A stretch of DNA of 64,000 nucleotides from CAVQBC01 sp963848415 (GCA_963848415.1 CAWKDN010000001.1:2294001-2358000), one strand, 5' to 3'; shown: positions 34,739 through 45,829, counted from the first letter of the stretch. The notes: generated by a model not told the origin, from the letters alone. Translations and numbers: made by a program.

Positions 34739-37700
34739 CTAGGAAACCTGCGACGCGGTCTGAGGCGCGGTCTCTGACTCGACCGCGCCCTCGACCGCGT
34801 CGTCGTCCTCGGGCTCGGCGAACAGCGACGGGTCGCGCGCGGAGCCCTTGACGGCGTCGTCGGGCGACCCGTCGGGCAGCAGCCGGCCGTTGCGCATGCC
34901 GTAGTAGACGGCCTGCGGATGGTGGGCGATCAGCGCGAGCGTGGACTGCTCGGGCTCGACCGCGTAGCCGCCGCTCAGCCGCAGGCCGATGCGCTCGGTG
35001 GCGCCGAGCAGCCGGTAGACCTTCTCGTGCTCTGACTGCTCGGGCACGGCGGGATAGCCCCACGAGTAGCGCCGGCCCTGGGTGACCGGGATGTCGAGCT
35101 CGTTGCGCACGCGCCAGTGCATCCACTCGGCCATGCCCTCGGCGGTCTGCACGCCCAGGCCGTGGGTGAAGAGCTGCTCGGCGTACTCGCCGTCGGCCTC
35201 CAGGCGGGCCATCAGCTCGGTCACCTCGTCGCCGGCGGTGACGGCCTGCAGCGCGACGACGTCGAGCTCGCCGCTCTCGCGCGGGCGGAAGAAGTCCGCC
35301 AGGCAGAGGCGGTCGCCGCCGGGCTGGCGCGGGTTGGTCAGGCGCTCGAGCACCGTCTCGCGATCCTCGGGGTCGAGCACGACGATGTCGTTGCCCTCGC
35401 TGTAGCAGGGGAAGTAGCCCAGCAGCGCGCGCGGGCGCAGGTAGTCGGCCTCGCGCCACATGCGCTCCAGGCGCGGGCGGAAGTCGTCTTCGATCAGGCG
35501 CTTCCACGCCTCGCCCTTGACGCCGCGGCCGCCCCAGTGCAGCTTGAAGAGCACGTGCGTGTCGAGGTGGGGGTAGACCTCCTCGAGGTCGACGGGGATC
35601 TCGCGCACGCCCCAGAACGGGGGCTCGGGCACCTCGACGTCGGTGCGCACGGACGAGCGCACCGTGTCGTCGGAGGTGTCGAGCACCTCGGGCTCCTCGC
35701 CGTGCTCGCGGAAGTGCTGGGCCTCCTCGCGCACCTTGCGCACGAGCGGCTCGCGCTGCTCGGCGTCGACGAGCTGGTCCATCACCGCCAGGCCCTCGAA
35801 CGCGTCCTTGCAGTAGAAGACGCCCGGCTCGTAGAGGTCCTCGGAGTCCTTGCCGCCGGGGTACTGCGCGCGCCAGCCGAACTTGCGGTTGATGGCGGCG
35901 CCGCCGATCAGCAGCGGGTAGTCCAGGCCCTGCTGGTGGAGCTCCTGGACGCACAGCGGCATCTGCTTGGAGGTCGAGACCAGCAGCGCGCTGAGGCCGA
36001 TGGCAGTGGCGTCGTGCTCGCGCGCGGCGTCGAGGATCGTGCCGATCGGGACCTGCTTGCCGAGGTCGACGACCGAGTAGCCGTTGTTGGTGAGGATCGT
36101 GTTGACCAGCGACTTGCCGATGTCGTGCACGTCGCCGAAGACGGTCGCCAGCACGACCGTGCCCTTGGTGTAGCCCTCGAGCTTGTCGAGGTAGCGCTCC
36201 AGGCGCGCGACGGCGCGCTTCATGACCTCGGCGCTCTGCAGCACGAAGGGCAGGATCAGCTCGCCGGCGCCGAACTTGTCGCCGACCTCCTTCATGGCCG
36301 GCAGCAGCACGTCGTTGAGCACGGGCACCGCGCCGAGCTTCTCCACGGCGGCGTCGATCTGCGCCTCCACGCCCTCCTTCTTGCGGCGCAGGATGTGCCA
36401 GTGCAGCGCCTCCTCGGGCTCCATGTCCGCCGTGGGATCGGCCGCCTCCGCCTCGCCGGACTCCTGCTGGGACTCGAAGTGGGCGATGTAGCGCTCCAGC
36501 GCGTCCTCGCGGCGGTTGAAGACCAGGTCGTCGGCCAGCGCCCGCTCTTCCTCGGAGATCTCGCCGTAGGGCGTGATGTGGTTCGGGTTGACCATCGCGA
36601 GGTCCAGCCCGGCCTCGACGCAGTGGTGCAGGAAGACGGAGTTCAGGACGGCGCGGGCGCGCGGGCCGATGCCGAAGGAGACGTTGGAGACCCCGAGCGA
36701 GGTCAGCACGCCGGGCAGCCCCTGCTTGATCGCGCGGATGCCCTCGATCGTCTCGACGGCGGACGGCTTCCACTCGTCGTCGCCGGTGGTCAGCGTGAAG
36801 GTCAGGGCGTCGAAGATCAGCAGCTGCGGATCGAGCCCGTGCTCCTCGCAGACGTAGGCGTGGATGCGCTCAGCGACTTCGAGCTTGCGCTCGGCCGTCT
36901 TGGCCATCCCGACCTCGTCGATCGTCAGGGCGATCAGCGCCGCGCCGTGCTCGAGCGCGATCGGCACGACCCGGTCGAGCTTGTCGCGGCCGGCCTCGAG
37001 GTTGATCGAGTTCACGATCGCGCGGCCGGGGACCTGGTCGAGCGCCTTCTCGATGACCTCGGGCTCGGTCGAGTCGACCTGGATCGGCGCGGGCAGCGAG
37101 AGCGAGACCTTCTTGGCGACGCGGCGCATCTGCTCGTCCTCGTCCTGGCGCTCGGTCAGCGCCACACACAGGTCGAGCACGTGCGCGCCGCCCTCTACCT
37201 GGTCCTCGGCGACGGTGAGCAGGCCGTCGTAGTCGTCGGCCAGCAGCATCTCCTTGGCCTTGCGCGAGCCCTGGGAGTTCACGCGCTCGCCGACGAGCGT
37301 GGGGGCCGGATCCTGGGCCAGCGGCGTGGCCGCGATCATCGAGGAGATGTGCGGAGCGCGAGGGGCCGGTCGCTCAGAGGACGCGTGCGGCGCGCAGCGC
37401 TCGTGGATCGCCGCGATGTGGTCGGGCGTCGTGCCGCAGCAGCCGCCGACGATGTTCACGCCGTAGCGCTCGACGAACTCGCCGAGCGACTCGGCCAGCG
37501 GCGCGGGCTCCTCCGGGAAGATCGTCTCCCCGTCGGGCCCCTGCTGGGGCAGGCCGGCGTTCGGGATGCAGTGGATCGGAACCGGGCTGAACTCGCCGAG
37601 GAAGCGGATCGCGTCGCGCATGTCCTCCGGCCCGGTCGAGCAGTTCAGGCCGATGACGTCGACCTTGAGCGCCTCGAGGGTGGCGAGCACAGAGGAGATG

Positions 37701-38308
37701 TCGGTGCCCAGAAGCATCTTGCCGCCCTGGGGCAGCAGCGAGACGCTGGCCTGGATCGGGACCGAGCGGCCGGTGGTCTTGAACGCCTCGCGGATGCCGA
37801 AGATGGCCGCCTTGACCTCGAGGATGTCCTGCGCTGTCTCGACGATGACGAGGTCGGCGCCGCCCTCCAGCAGGCCGCCGGCCTGCTCGGCGAAGACGCC
37901 GACCAGCTCGCGGAAGCCGATCTGACCCAGCGTCGGATCCTCGGAGGCGGGCAGGTAGCCCGTCGGCCCGATCGAGCCGGCGACGAAGCGCTCCTCGCCG
38001 ACGGCGGCACGGGCGATCTCCGCCGCGCGGCGGTTGATCTCGACCGTGTGCTCGCCCAGGCCCCACTCGTCGAGCTTCAGGCGCGAGGCCTGGAAGGTGT
38101 CGGTCTCCACGGCGTCGGCGCCGGCGGCGACCATCGACTCGTGCACGCCCTGGATGACGTCCGGGCGGTTGAGGACGAGCGCCTCGTGGCAGCGGCCCGG
38201 GAGGCGGTAGTCCTCCTCGAGCGAGAGGTCGAACTGCTCGAGCGTCGCGCCCATGCCGCCGTCGAAGATGACGACGCGGTCGCGGACGGTGCCGAGGAAG
38301 TCGCGCAT
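34739..38308 (-). CDS. metH: Cobalamin-dependent methionine synthase
   Basis: 1189 residues, normal MetH length, all four modules present. The homocysteine-binding barrel (1 to about 305) has zinc cysteines in LNCSTGP and GGCCGTTP. The pterin/methyl-THF barrel spans about 330-600 (LVGERVNSQGSRK, VDSTEPEVIEKAL). The B12 cap and Rossmann domain cover about 610-850, with the cobalt-ligand histidine in GDVHDIGKSLV near residue 725. The AdoMet reactivation domain is about 880-1165 (RYSWGYPAVPEQ; LSGGYAVEPEQST). It makes methionine from homocysteine in the cytosol. The leader on its own strand is too short for a cobalamin riboswitch; paired inverted repeats sit there instead. Confidence 0.97.
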   Translation of the reverse strand: MRDFLGTVRDRVVIFDGGMGATLEQFDLSLEEDYRLPGRCHEALVLNRPDVIQGVHESMVAAGADAVETDTFQASRLKLDEWGLGEHTVEINRRAAEIARAAVGEERFVAGSIGPTGYLPASEDPTLGQIGFRELVGVFAEQAGGLLEGGADLVIVETAQDILEVKAAIFGIREAFKTTGRSVPIQASVSLLPQGGKMLLGTDISSVLATLEALKVDVIGLNCSTGPEDMRDAIRFLGEFSPVPIHCIPNAGLPQQGPDGETIFPEEPAPLAESLGEFVERYGVNIVGGCCGTTPDHIAAIHERCAPHASSERPAPRAPHISSMIAATPLAQDPAPTLVGERVNSQGSRKAKEMLLADDYDGLLTVAEDQVEGGAHVLDLCVALTERQDEDEQMRRVAKKVSLSLPAPIQVDSTEPEVIEKALDQVPGRAIVNSINLEAGRDKLDRVVPIALEHGAALIALTIDEVGMAKTAERKLEVAERIHAYVCEEHGLDPQLLIFDALTFTLTTGDDEWKPSAVETIEGIRAIKQGLPGVLTSLGVSNVSFGIGPRARAVLNSVFLHHCVEAGLDLAMVNPNHITPYGEISEEERALADDLVFNRREDALERYIAHFESQQESGEAEAADPTADMEPEEALHWHILRRKKEGVEAQIDAAVEKLGAVPVLNDVLLPAMKEVGDKFGAGELILPFVLQSAEVMKRAVARLERYLDKLEGYTKGTVVLATVFGDVHDIGKSLVNTILTNNGYSVVDLGKQVPIGTILDAAREHDATAIGLSALLVSTSKQMPLCVQELHQQGLDYPLLIGGAAINRKFGWRAQYPGGKDSEDLYEPGVFYCKDAFEGLAVMDQLVDAEQREPLVRKVREEAQHFREHGEEPEVLDTSDDTVRSSVRTDVEVPEPPFWGVREIPVDLEEVYPHLDTHVLFKLHWGGRGVKGEAWKRLIEDDFRPRLERMWREADYLRPRALLGYFPCYSEGNDIVVLDPEDRETVLERLTNPRQPGGDRLCLADFFRPRESGELDVVALQAVTAGDEVTELMARLEADGEYAEQLFTHGLGVQTAEGMAEWMHWRVRNELDIPVTQGRRYSWGYPAVPEQSEHEKVYRLLGATERIGLRLSGGYAVEPEQSTLALIAHHPQAVYYGMRNGRLLPDGSPDDAVKGSARDPSLFAEPEDDDAVEGAVESETAPQTASQVS

Positions 38309-38324
38309 GAAGCGATCCTAGCGC

Positions 38325-38404
38325 AACCTTGACACGGGTGTGGCAAGGTTTGCCCGCCGGACGGCGGCGGAACGACCCAACCTTGACATGGGACCGGCAA
38401 CGTT
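38325..38404. promoter_or_regulatory. Two inverted-repeat operators between metH and sigma gene
   Basis: Dyad 1 (38325-38350) is AACCTTG-N12-CAAGGTT, perfect. Dyad 2 (38379-38404) is AACCTTG-N12-CAACGTT with one mismatch, and its arms extend to CCAACCTTG/CAACGTTGG. Centres are 54 bp apart, close to five helical turns. Each left arm runs into TTGACA. They lie 17 bp upstream of metH and 43 bp upstream of the sigma start, so they could control either gene. Confidence 0.7.
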
Positions 38405-38446
38405 GGCGGTGGGGATCCGTGTAACCCAGGAGCATCTGCCACCGTC

Positions 38447-39055
38447 TTGACCGTCGTGAGCCTCGCCTCGCCCCAACAGTCCGATGCGCCGCGGCCCGAG
38501 GACGCCGTGCTCGTCCGTCGCACCGTCGAGGGCGACCTGGACGCCTTCGAGCGGCTGGTCGAGCGCCACGGCGAGGTCGTCGTGCGCGTGGCGCGGCGGA
38601 TGGTCGGCCCGGGCGAGGCCGAGGACGTGGGGCAGGACGCGCTCCTGCGCGCGTTCCACCGGCTGGGCGACTTCCGCGGCGACGCGCCGTTTCGCGCCTG
38701 GCTGCTGCGCATCACCCACAACGCCGCGCTCGACCACCTGCGCCGCCGCCGGCCGGAGCCGGTCGACCCGGCCGAGGTGGCCCAGGACGACCAGGCGGTC
38801 TCCGCCGAGCGCTTGCCCGCCGAGCGCCTCGAGGTGCGAGAGCGGATCGAGCGGCTCGAGGGCAAGCTCCAGCTGCTGCCGCCGGCGCACCGCGCGGTGC
38901 TCGTCCTGCGCGACGTCGAGGGCCTCAGCTACGACGAGATCTCCTCGGTGACCGACACCCCGCTCGGGAGCGTCAAGGGCCGCCTGCACCGCGCACGCAA
39001 CGAGCTGATCGACCTGCTGGCCAAGAACACCTACGACTGGGAGCTGCCCCGATGA
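38447..39055 (+). CDS. ECF-type RNA polymerase sigma factor
   Basis: About 202 residues from TTG 38447; GTG 38456 is an equally possible start, as neither has a well-spaced Shine-Dalgarno. Region 2: DAFERLVERHGEVVVRVARRM, then EDVGQDALLRAFHRLGDFRGDAPFRAWLLRI. Region 4: LPPAHRAVLVLRDVEGLSYDEIS and GSVKGRLHRAR. It resembles the SigE/SigR-like classical ECF layout. The next gene overlaps by 4 bp (ATGA) and may encode its regulator. It reads away from metH over the paired inverted repeats. Confidence 0.9.
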   Translation: MTVVSLASPQQSDAPRPEDAVLVRRTVEGDLDAFERLVERHGEVVVRVARRMVGPGEAEDVGQDALLRAFHRLGDFRGDAPFRAWLLRITHNAALDHLRRRRPEPVDPAEVAQDDQAVSAERLPAERLEVRERIERLEGKLQLLPPAHRAVLVLRDVEGLSYDEISSVTDTPLGSVKGRLHRARNELIDLLAKNTYDWELPR

Positions 39056-39294
39056 CCGATCCGCCACCGCCGGAGGAGCCGGACACCACGCCGAGTGAGC
39101 GGCGCGTCGAGGAGCTGATGGCGCTCGTGCGCTCCGGCCCGGCGCCTGTCGGCCCGGACTTCGCCCCCGAGCTCGTGTCCCGCGCGCGCACGCAGCGCGC
39201 AATCGCGCGCCCGCTGCGGGCACTCGGCACCTTCCTGGCCGCGCTGGCCGGTGCGCTCGGCGCAGCAGCCATCGTTCGCCGGGAGTCTTCGTAG
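39052..39294 (+). CDS. Small membrane protein, possible minimal anti-sigma
   Basis: 80 residues starting at an ATG that overlaps the sigma gene stop. The N-terminal 55 residues are soluble and charged (RRVEELMALVRSG), followed by one membrane helix (LGTFLAALAGALGAAAIV) and a short basic end. Position and topology (cytosolic head, single helix) fit an anti-sigma factor, but it has no HxxxCxxC zinc motif, so this is inference from context. Its stop overlaps the channel gene's GTG by one base. Confidence 0.65.
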   Translation: MTDPPPPEEPDTTPSERRVEELMALVRSGPAPVGPDFAPELVSRARTQRAIARPLRALGTFLAALAGALGAAAIVRRESS

Positions 39295-40094
39295 TGAACA
39301 TCCTCGAGCAGGCCGGCGAGCAGCTCGGCCAGGGTCTGCCGCGCGTCGGCGCGGCGCTGGTGCTGCTGATCGTCGGGGTGCTGCTGGCGCGGCTGATCGG
39401 CCGCCTGGTGCGCGAGGCGCTCACGAAGCTGGGGCTCGACGAGTTCACGGAGCGCTGGCAGCTCCCGGACACGCTCGATCGCGGCGGGCTCGGGCGCTCG
39501 CTGTCGCGCCTGATCGGCGCCGCCGCGCGCCTCAGCCTGACGGCGATCGTGGTGATCGCCGCGCTCTCGCTGCTGGGGCTCGAGTTCCTCAGCCAGTCAC
39601 TCAACGAGTTCGTCCTCTTCATCCCGAGGCTGCTGGTAGCCCTGGCGCTGCTGCTGGTGGGTGTCGTGCTCGGCGCGCTGGCGCGCGGCTGGGTCGAGCG
39701 CAGCGCGGCGCAGATGAACCTGCCGGTGGCGATCGGCCCGATCGTCCAGGCGCTCGTGGTGCTCGTGTTCGGCCTGACGGCCCTGGCGGAGGTCGGCGTC
39801 GCCACCGCGCCGCTGACCTCCGTCGTCGGGCTGGCGCTCGCTGCGCTCGCGCTCACGCTCACGCTGGCCTTCGGGCTCGGCTCGCGCGAGGTGGCGCGGG
39901 CGCTCAGCTCGGCCCGCTACGCGCGCGCGGACTTCGAGGTCGGCCAGACGATCCGGGTCGGCGAGCTGCGGGGGACGATCGTGAAGATCGACAGCGCGGC
40001 CACCACGCTGGAGTCCGGCCAGGACACCGTCCGCGTGCCCAACAACGTGCTCGTCGAGGGCGTAGTAGTGGTCGAGGGCGCGCGCGCGGACTGA
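39294..40094 (+). CDS. MscS-family mechanosensitive channel
   Basis: 266 residues from GTG 39294. The N-terminal two thirds contain five predicted helices, including TM-helix modules (LPRVGAALVLLIVGVLLARLIGRL; FIPRLLVALALLLVGVVLG). The pore helix pattern is LALTLTLAFGLGSREVARAL. The C-terminal 45 residues form an MscS beta domain (FEVGQTIRVGELRGTIVKIDSAATTLES, then VRVPNNVLVEG). It should open under membrane tension and release solutes. Tight coupling behind an ECF sigma gene suggests that osmotic or envelope stress controls the operon. Confidence 0.88.
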   Translation: MNILEQAGEQLGQGLPRVGAALVLLIVGVLLARLIGRLVREALTKLGLDEFTERWQLPDTLDRGGLGRSLSRLIGAAARLSLTAIVVIAALSLLGLEFLSQSLNEFVLFIPRLLVALALLLVGVVLGALARGWVERSAAQMNLPVAIGPIVQALVVLVFGLTALAEVGVATAPLTSVVGLALAALALTLTLAFGLGSREVARALSSARYARADFEVGQTIRVGELRGTIVKIDSAATTLESGQDTVRVPNNVLVEGVVVVEGARAD

Positions 40095-40132
40095 GCTGTA
40101 ACCCCCGCGGCCGGACCTGCGTCGTGGAGGGT

Positions 40133-40909
40133 GTGACGACGACCATCGAAGCCCGCGCGACCCGCCGCCATCAAGAGCGCCGTCTGTTCGAGCGCTACGC
40201 GCAGCACCGCGACCAGCGCGACCGCGAGCGGCTCGTCGACTTGCACCGGCCGCTCGCGCAGCACCTCGCTCGGCGCTACGCCGGCGGCGAGGAGCCCTTC
40301 GACGATCTGCTCCAGGTCGCCTACATCGGCCTGCTGAAGGCCATCGACCGCTACGACCTCTCGCAGGGCACCGCGTTCTCGAGCTTCGCCCTGCCGACGA
40401 TCCTCGGCGAGCTGCGTCGCCACTTCCGCGACCGCACCTGGTGCGTGCGGGTGCCGCGCGGGCCGCAGGAGCTCTCGCTGCGGATCGAGCGGGCTGGCGG
40501 CGTCCTGGCTGCCCGGTTGGGGCGCTGGCCCAACGCCGGCGAGCTGGCCGAGCACCTCGAGGTGCGCATGGAGGACGTCGTCGACGCGCTCGCGGTCGGG
40601 CGCGCCCATCGCGCGGCGCCGCTCGAGTTCGGCGACGAGGACGACGACGGCGGCAGCAACTCCGCCGTTCCCGGGGCGCTCGACGACGGCTACGACCAGG
40701 CCGAGTACCGCGCGACGCTCGCACGCCTGCTGACCCATCTGGGCGCCCAGGAGCAGGAGATCCTGCGGCTGCGCTTCGCCGAGGACCTCACCCAGACGGA
40801 GATCGCGGGCCGGGTCGGCGTCTCCCAGATGCACGTCTCCCGGGTCATCCGCCGCAGCCTCGCGCGCCTTCAGGATGCCGCCCACGCCGAGGCGCGGCCC
40901 GCGGCCTGA
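40133..40909 (+). CDS. SigB/SigF-family stress sigma factor
   Basis: About 258 residues from GTG 40133; GTG 40124 is an alternative, and a GGAGG at 40127-40131 lies too close to the later one. Region 2 reads DDLLQVAYIGLLKAIDRYDLSQGTAFSSFALPTILGELRRHFRD in style, which is the group 3 SigF hallmark, followed by WCVRVPRGPQELS. Region 4 ends in TQTEIAGRVGVSQMHVSRVIRR. Such factors are held by RsbW-type kinases and freed by STAS antagonists. The STAS/kinase pair near 12 kb could be its partner, though linkage is distant. The 3' end overlaps the convergent reductase gene by about 40 bp. Confidence 0.88.
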   Translation: MTTTIEARATRRHQERRLFERYAQHRDQRDRERLVDLHRPLAQHLARRYAGGEEPFDDLLQVAYIGLLKAIDRYDLSQGTAFSSFALPTILGELRRHFRDRTWCVRVPRGPQELSLRIERAGGVLAARLGRWPNAGELAEHLEVRMEDVVDALAVGRAHRAAPLEFGDEDDDGGSNSAVPGALDDGYDQAEYRATLARLLTHLGAQEQEILRLRFAEDLTQTEIAGRVGVSQMHVSRVIRRSLARLQDAAHAEARPAA

Positions 40910-41455
40910 GCCGTCAGCCGCGCGCGCCGGCGCCGGGCGGCGAGCGCCACCAGCGCCGCGGCGATGCGCTCGCGGAGGTCCGGGTCGGCGACGAGGCCGT
41001 CCGGGCCGAGCGCGGCACGGGGGACGGGCACGCGGACGCACGCGGCCTCGACGATGTCCGCGCCCGTGTAGCCGAGGACGCGGCGCAGTGAGGCGTGCGC
41101 GTCCGCCGCGCCGGTGGGCGACGCCTCGCCGGCGGCGTTGATCCAGCCCACGCGCTTGCCGTAGGTCTCGCCGCCGCCGACGGTCCAGTCGAGCAGGTCT
41201 GGAAGGCGCCGGGCAGGTCGCCGGCGTACTCCGGCGTGCTGAACAGCACGGCGTCCGCGGCGGCGAGCCGGGCGCGCAGGTCGGCGACCGACGGCGGCGG
41301 CCGCCCTCGGGTCGAGGTCGGGATTGAAGTGCGGCAGCGCGGCCCTCGAAGCGCTCGGCCATGACGCCGGCGGGCGCCGCGGCCTGCGCCGTGCGCAGCA
41401 CCGCCGTGTTGACCGAGCCGGCCCGCAGGCTTCCGGAGATCAACAGGACGCGCAT
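40870..41455 (-). pseudogene. NADPH-dependent FMN reductase, several frameshifts
   Basis: MRVLLISGSLRAGSVNTAVLRT from ATG 41455 is the flavodoxin-like FMN reductase start. The sequence then passes through three frames: LPHFNPDLDP near 41325, VADLRARLAAADAVLFSTPEYAGDLPGAF near 41240-41290, and LLDWTVGGGETYGKRVGWIN near 41150-41200. The last frame stays open to TGA at 40870, overlapping the sigma gene end. Joined, it gives a normal 190-residue enzyme including the active-site loop STPEYAGDLPG. At least two single-base indels are needed. Confidence 0.75.
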
Positions 41456-41520
41456 CGGTCCTCAGGCTCGCAGCGCCCGGCCGGCGCGTCCAGCGCGGGT
41501 GCGCGTGACAGGCTCCGCCC

Positions 41521-42384
41521 ATGGCGGGCGGCGCGGGGGGACAACGGTGGCGGCTGGTCGCGGTCGGCGCCGCGGCCGGCGTCCTGAGCGGGCTGCTCGG
41601 GGTCGGCGGCGGGATCATCATCGTCCCGGGGCTCGTCTGGGCGCTCGCGATGGACCGCCACACGGCGACCGGGACGTCGCTGCTGGCGATCGTGCCGATC
41701 GCGGTCGTGGCGACGGCCGTCTACGCGTTCGCGCCCGGCGGCGCCTTCGACCTGGCCGCGAGCGCGGTCGTGGTGGCCGGGAGCCTGCTGGGAGCCGTGC
41801 TCGGCTCGCGCGGCAACGCGCGGCTCTCCGAGCGCGGCCTGCGGATCGCCTTCGCCGCCTTCAGCCTGCTGCTGGGGATCCGGCTCGTGCTGCCCTTCGG
41901 CTTCGAGGGCGCCGGCAGCGAGACGCTCGCGCTCGACGCGTTCGCCGTCGCGCTGCTGGTCGGGCTCGGGCTGATCGGCGGCTTCCTGGCCGGCCTGCTC
42001 GGCGTCGGCGGCAGCGTGATCGTGATCGCCGTGATGGTGCTCGCGCTCGGCACGAGCCAGGTGCTCGCCCAGGGCGTCGCGCTCGCCGCCGTGGTGCCGA
42101 CGGTGCTGGTCGGCGCGGCGACCCACCGCCGCCTCGGCTCACTCGACGCGCGCGCGGCGCTGGTCGTCGGTGCCGGCGGGACGCTCGGGGCGATCCCCGG
42201 TGCGCTGCTGGCCTTCGCCCTGCCGGCCGGCACCCTACGGACGGTCTTCGGGGCGTTCCTGGTGCTGATGGGCGCGCGCGGCCTGCGCGCCGCGACCCGC
42301 GCCGGCGACGGGTCTACGCGACCGCGATCCCGCGAGGATCGTCGCGAAGCGCCGCCGCGATCGCGGCTTCCCAGCCGGCGATGA
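41521..42384 (+). CDS. TauE/SafE-family sulfite/anion exporter
   Basis: 287 residues, eight predicted membrane helices in two homologous halves. Each half has the family motif: GVLSGLLGVGGGIIIVPGL near residue 22 and GFLAGLLGVGGSVIVIAVM near residue 160. Export of sulfite, sulfonates or other small organic anions is the known family role; the substrate here is unknown. The charged end runs into the convergent SRPBCC gene (overlap 42314-42384), so the true end may be shorter or the overlap real. Confidence 0.87.
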   Translation: MAGGAGGQRWRLVAVGAAAGVLSGLLGVGGGIIIVPGLVWALAMDRHTATGTSLLAIVPIAVVATAVYAFAPGGAFDLAASAVVVAGSLLGAVLGSRGNARLSERGLRIAFAAFSLLLGIRLVLPFGFEGAGSETLALDAFAVALLVGLGLIGGFLAGLLGVGGSVIVIAVMVLALGTSQVLAQGVALAAVVPTVLVGAATHRRLGSLDARAALVVGAGGTLGAIPGALLAFALPAGTLRTVFGAFLVLMGARGLRAATRAGDGSTRPRSREDRREAPPRSRLPSRR

Positions 42385-42774
42385 GGCCGGCGAAGCCCTC
42401 CGCGAAGGTCTCGAGATGCCGGGCGCCGCGCGCGCCGAGCGCGGTCAGGTCGTAGTCGACCCGCACGCGCGTCTGCCCCGACGCGCCGTCGAGCACCGTC
42501 ACGTGACGGTGCCGGCGGTCGCGCCGGGCGTGCAGCGGGCGTAGCGGACCCGCCGCACGTCGTGGTCGACCGTCACCCAGGTCGTCGTGTCCTCGCCGTG
42601 CGTGGTGACGAAGACCGCGCCCGGCCCTGCCGTCCTCTGCGGGTCTGGGTAGCCCGGGTTCCAGCCGGCAACCCACGCCCGCTCGCCCTCGGGGGTGAAC
42701 AGCCCGAGTGCCGCCGCCGGCGGCAGGGCGACGGTGAGCTCGGCGGCGCAGCGGATGGCGGGCGGCACGCGCAC
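42314..42774 (-). pseudogene. SRPBCC-fold protein, one frameshift
   Basis: A START/SRPBCC-like protein of about 150 residues: AAELTVALPPAAALGLFTPEGERAWVAGW, then the strand ATAGTVT, and in the next frame VTVLDGASGQTRVRVDYDLTALG with a final helix FAEGFAGLIAGWEAAI. One missing G in GTCACGTGACGG near 42499 explains the shift. GTG 42774 or 42768 is the likely start. It is divergent from the Lrp regulator by 76 bp and may be its target. Ligand unknown. Confidence 0.7.
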
Positions 42775-42850
42775 AGTCTCGTCGCTCGGCCGCCGCGGAG
42801 GGCGCGGAATCGAGACCGGTCGACGCGCTTCTCCCGTAGATTCCGCGACG

Positions 42851-43294
42851 ATGGACGCGATCGACCGCGGGATCCTCGGCGCACTGGTGGCCGACGGCCG
42901 CATGACCCTGCACCAGCTCGCCGAGCGCGTGCAACTCGGGCCCAGCGCGACGCGCGAGCGGCTGCGCCGGCTCGAGCGGACGGTCATCAGCGGCTACGCG
43001 GCGACCGCCGATCCCGCCGCCCTCGGCTTCCCCGTGGACGCCCTCGTCGAGGTCGACCTGCCGGGCGGGGCCAACTCGGCCGGCTTCGAGGCGGCGCTGC
43101 GCGACACCCCGGAGGTCGTCGAGGCGCTCCACGCCACGGGCGAGCACGACTACGTCCTGCGCCTGCGCTGCGCTGACACCGATGAGCTGCACGCGGCCGT
43201 GCGGCGCCTGAAGGCCTCCCACGGCGCGCTGCGCACCCGCACGAGCGTCGTGCTCGACCAGGCGCTCCCGCGCCGCGAGCGCTTGCCCGGGTGA
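42851..43294 (+). CDS. Lrp/AsnC-family transcriptional regulator
   Basis: 147 residues from ATG 42851. N-terminal winged helix with MDAIDRGILGALVADGRMTLHQLAERVQLGPSATRERL-type pattern, then the RAM ligand-binding domain (VDALVEVDLPGG; EALHATGEHDYVLRL). Such regulators bind DNA as dimers or octamers and sense amino acids. It could autoregulate and control the divergent SRPBCC gene. The frame is open upstream but the ATG fits the family's length. Confidence 0.9.
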   Translation: MDAIDRGILGALVADGRMTLHQLAERVQLGPSATRERLRRLERTVISGYAATADPAALGFPVDALVEVDLPGGANSAGFEAALRDTPEVVEALHATGEHDYVLRLRCADTDELHAAVRRLKASHGALRTRTSVVLDQALPRRERLPG

Positions 43295-43321
43295 CGAGGC
43301 CGACCACGTGACCCCGGGCCG

Positions 43322-43503
43322 TCAGCGGGGAGGCGGCCCCAGCAGGTCCCAGCGGTTGCCCGCGACGTCGAGGAAGACGCACACTTGCCCGGTAGGGCTC
43401 CTCCCGCCTCGCCCACGAACTCGACGCCGGCCGCCAGCATCCGCGTCCGGGTGCCGGCGAAGTCCTCGCCCGGCCGCAACCGAGTAGCGCCGGCGCGCCA
43501 CTC
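43322..43503 (-). pseudogene. VOC/glyoxalase-fold gene fragment
   Basis: Only the C-terminal half of a VOC module remains: ATRLRPGEDFAGTRTRMLAAGVEFVGEAGG in one frame, then after a shift near 43395 TGQVCVFLDVAGNRWDLLGPPPR to a TGA at 43322. The part before it meets a stop at 43504-43506, and I cannot find the N-terminal half. A truncated, frameshifted remnant is the simplest reading. Confidence 0.6.
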
Positions 43504-43613
43504 TCAGAGATGGTCGTGCACTTAGACACGTATGCGGAGCAAAGTGCACGAGCATCGCGCCGGACCCACCCGGCGGGTAGCTGGCCAAGCCCCGCGCGCC
43601 GTCCCAGAACGAC

Positions 43614-43640
43614 GGAAGCCCCGCGACGTGCGGGGCTTCC
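43614..43640 (-). terminator. Hairpin terminator after glutamine synthetase gene
   Basis: Perfect 11 bp stem GGAAGCCCCGC / GCGGGGCTTCC with loop GACGT, located 27 bp past the glutamine synthetase stop on the minus strand. The stem is strong and there is no U tract. Confidence 0.8.
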
Positions 43641-43666
43641 GAAGCTCCGGGCGGGTGGCTGCGCCG

Positions 43667-45829
<2,163 letters not shown>

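Noticed and set aside
35117..38332. 1071-codon open frame on the plus strand
   Set aside because: Antisense shadow of metH.
38309..38446. Cobalamin or SAM riboswitch before metH
   Set aside because: Too short, no B12-box-like sequence, and the gap is occupied by DNA dyads.
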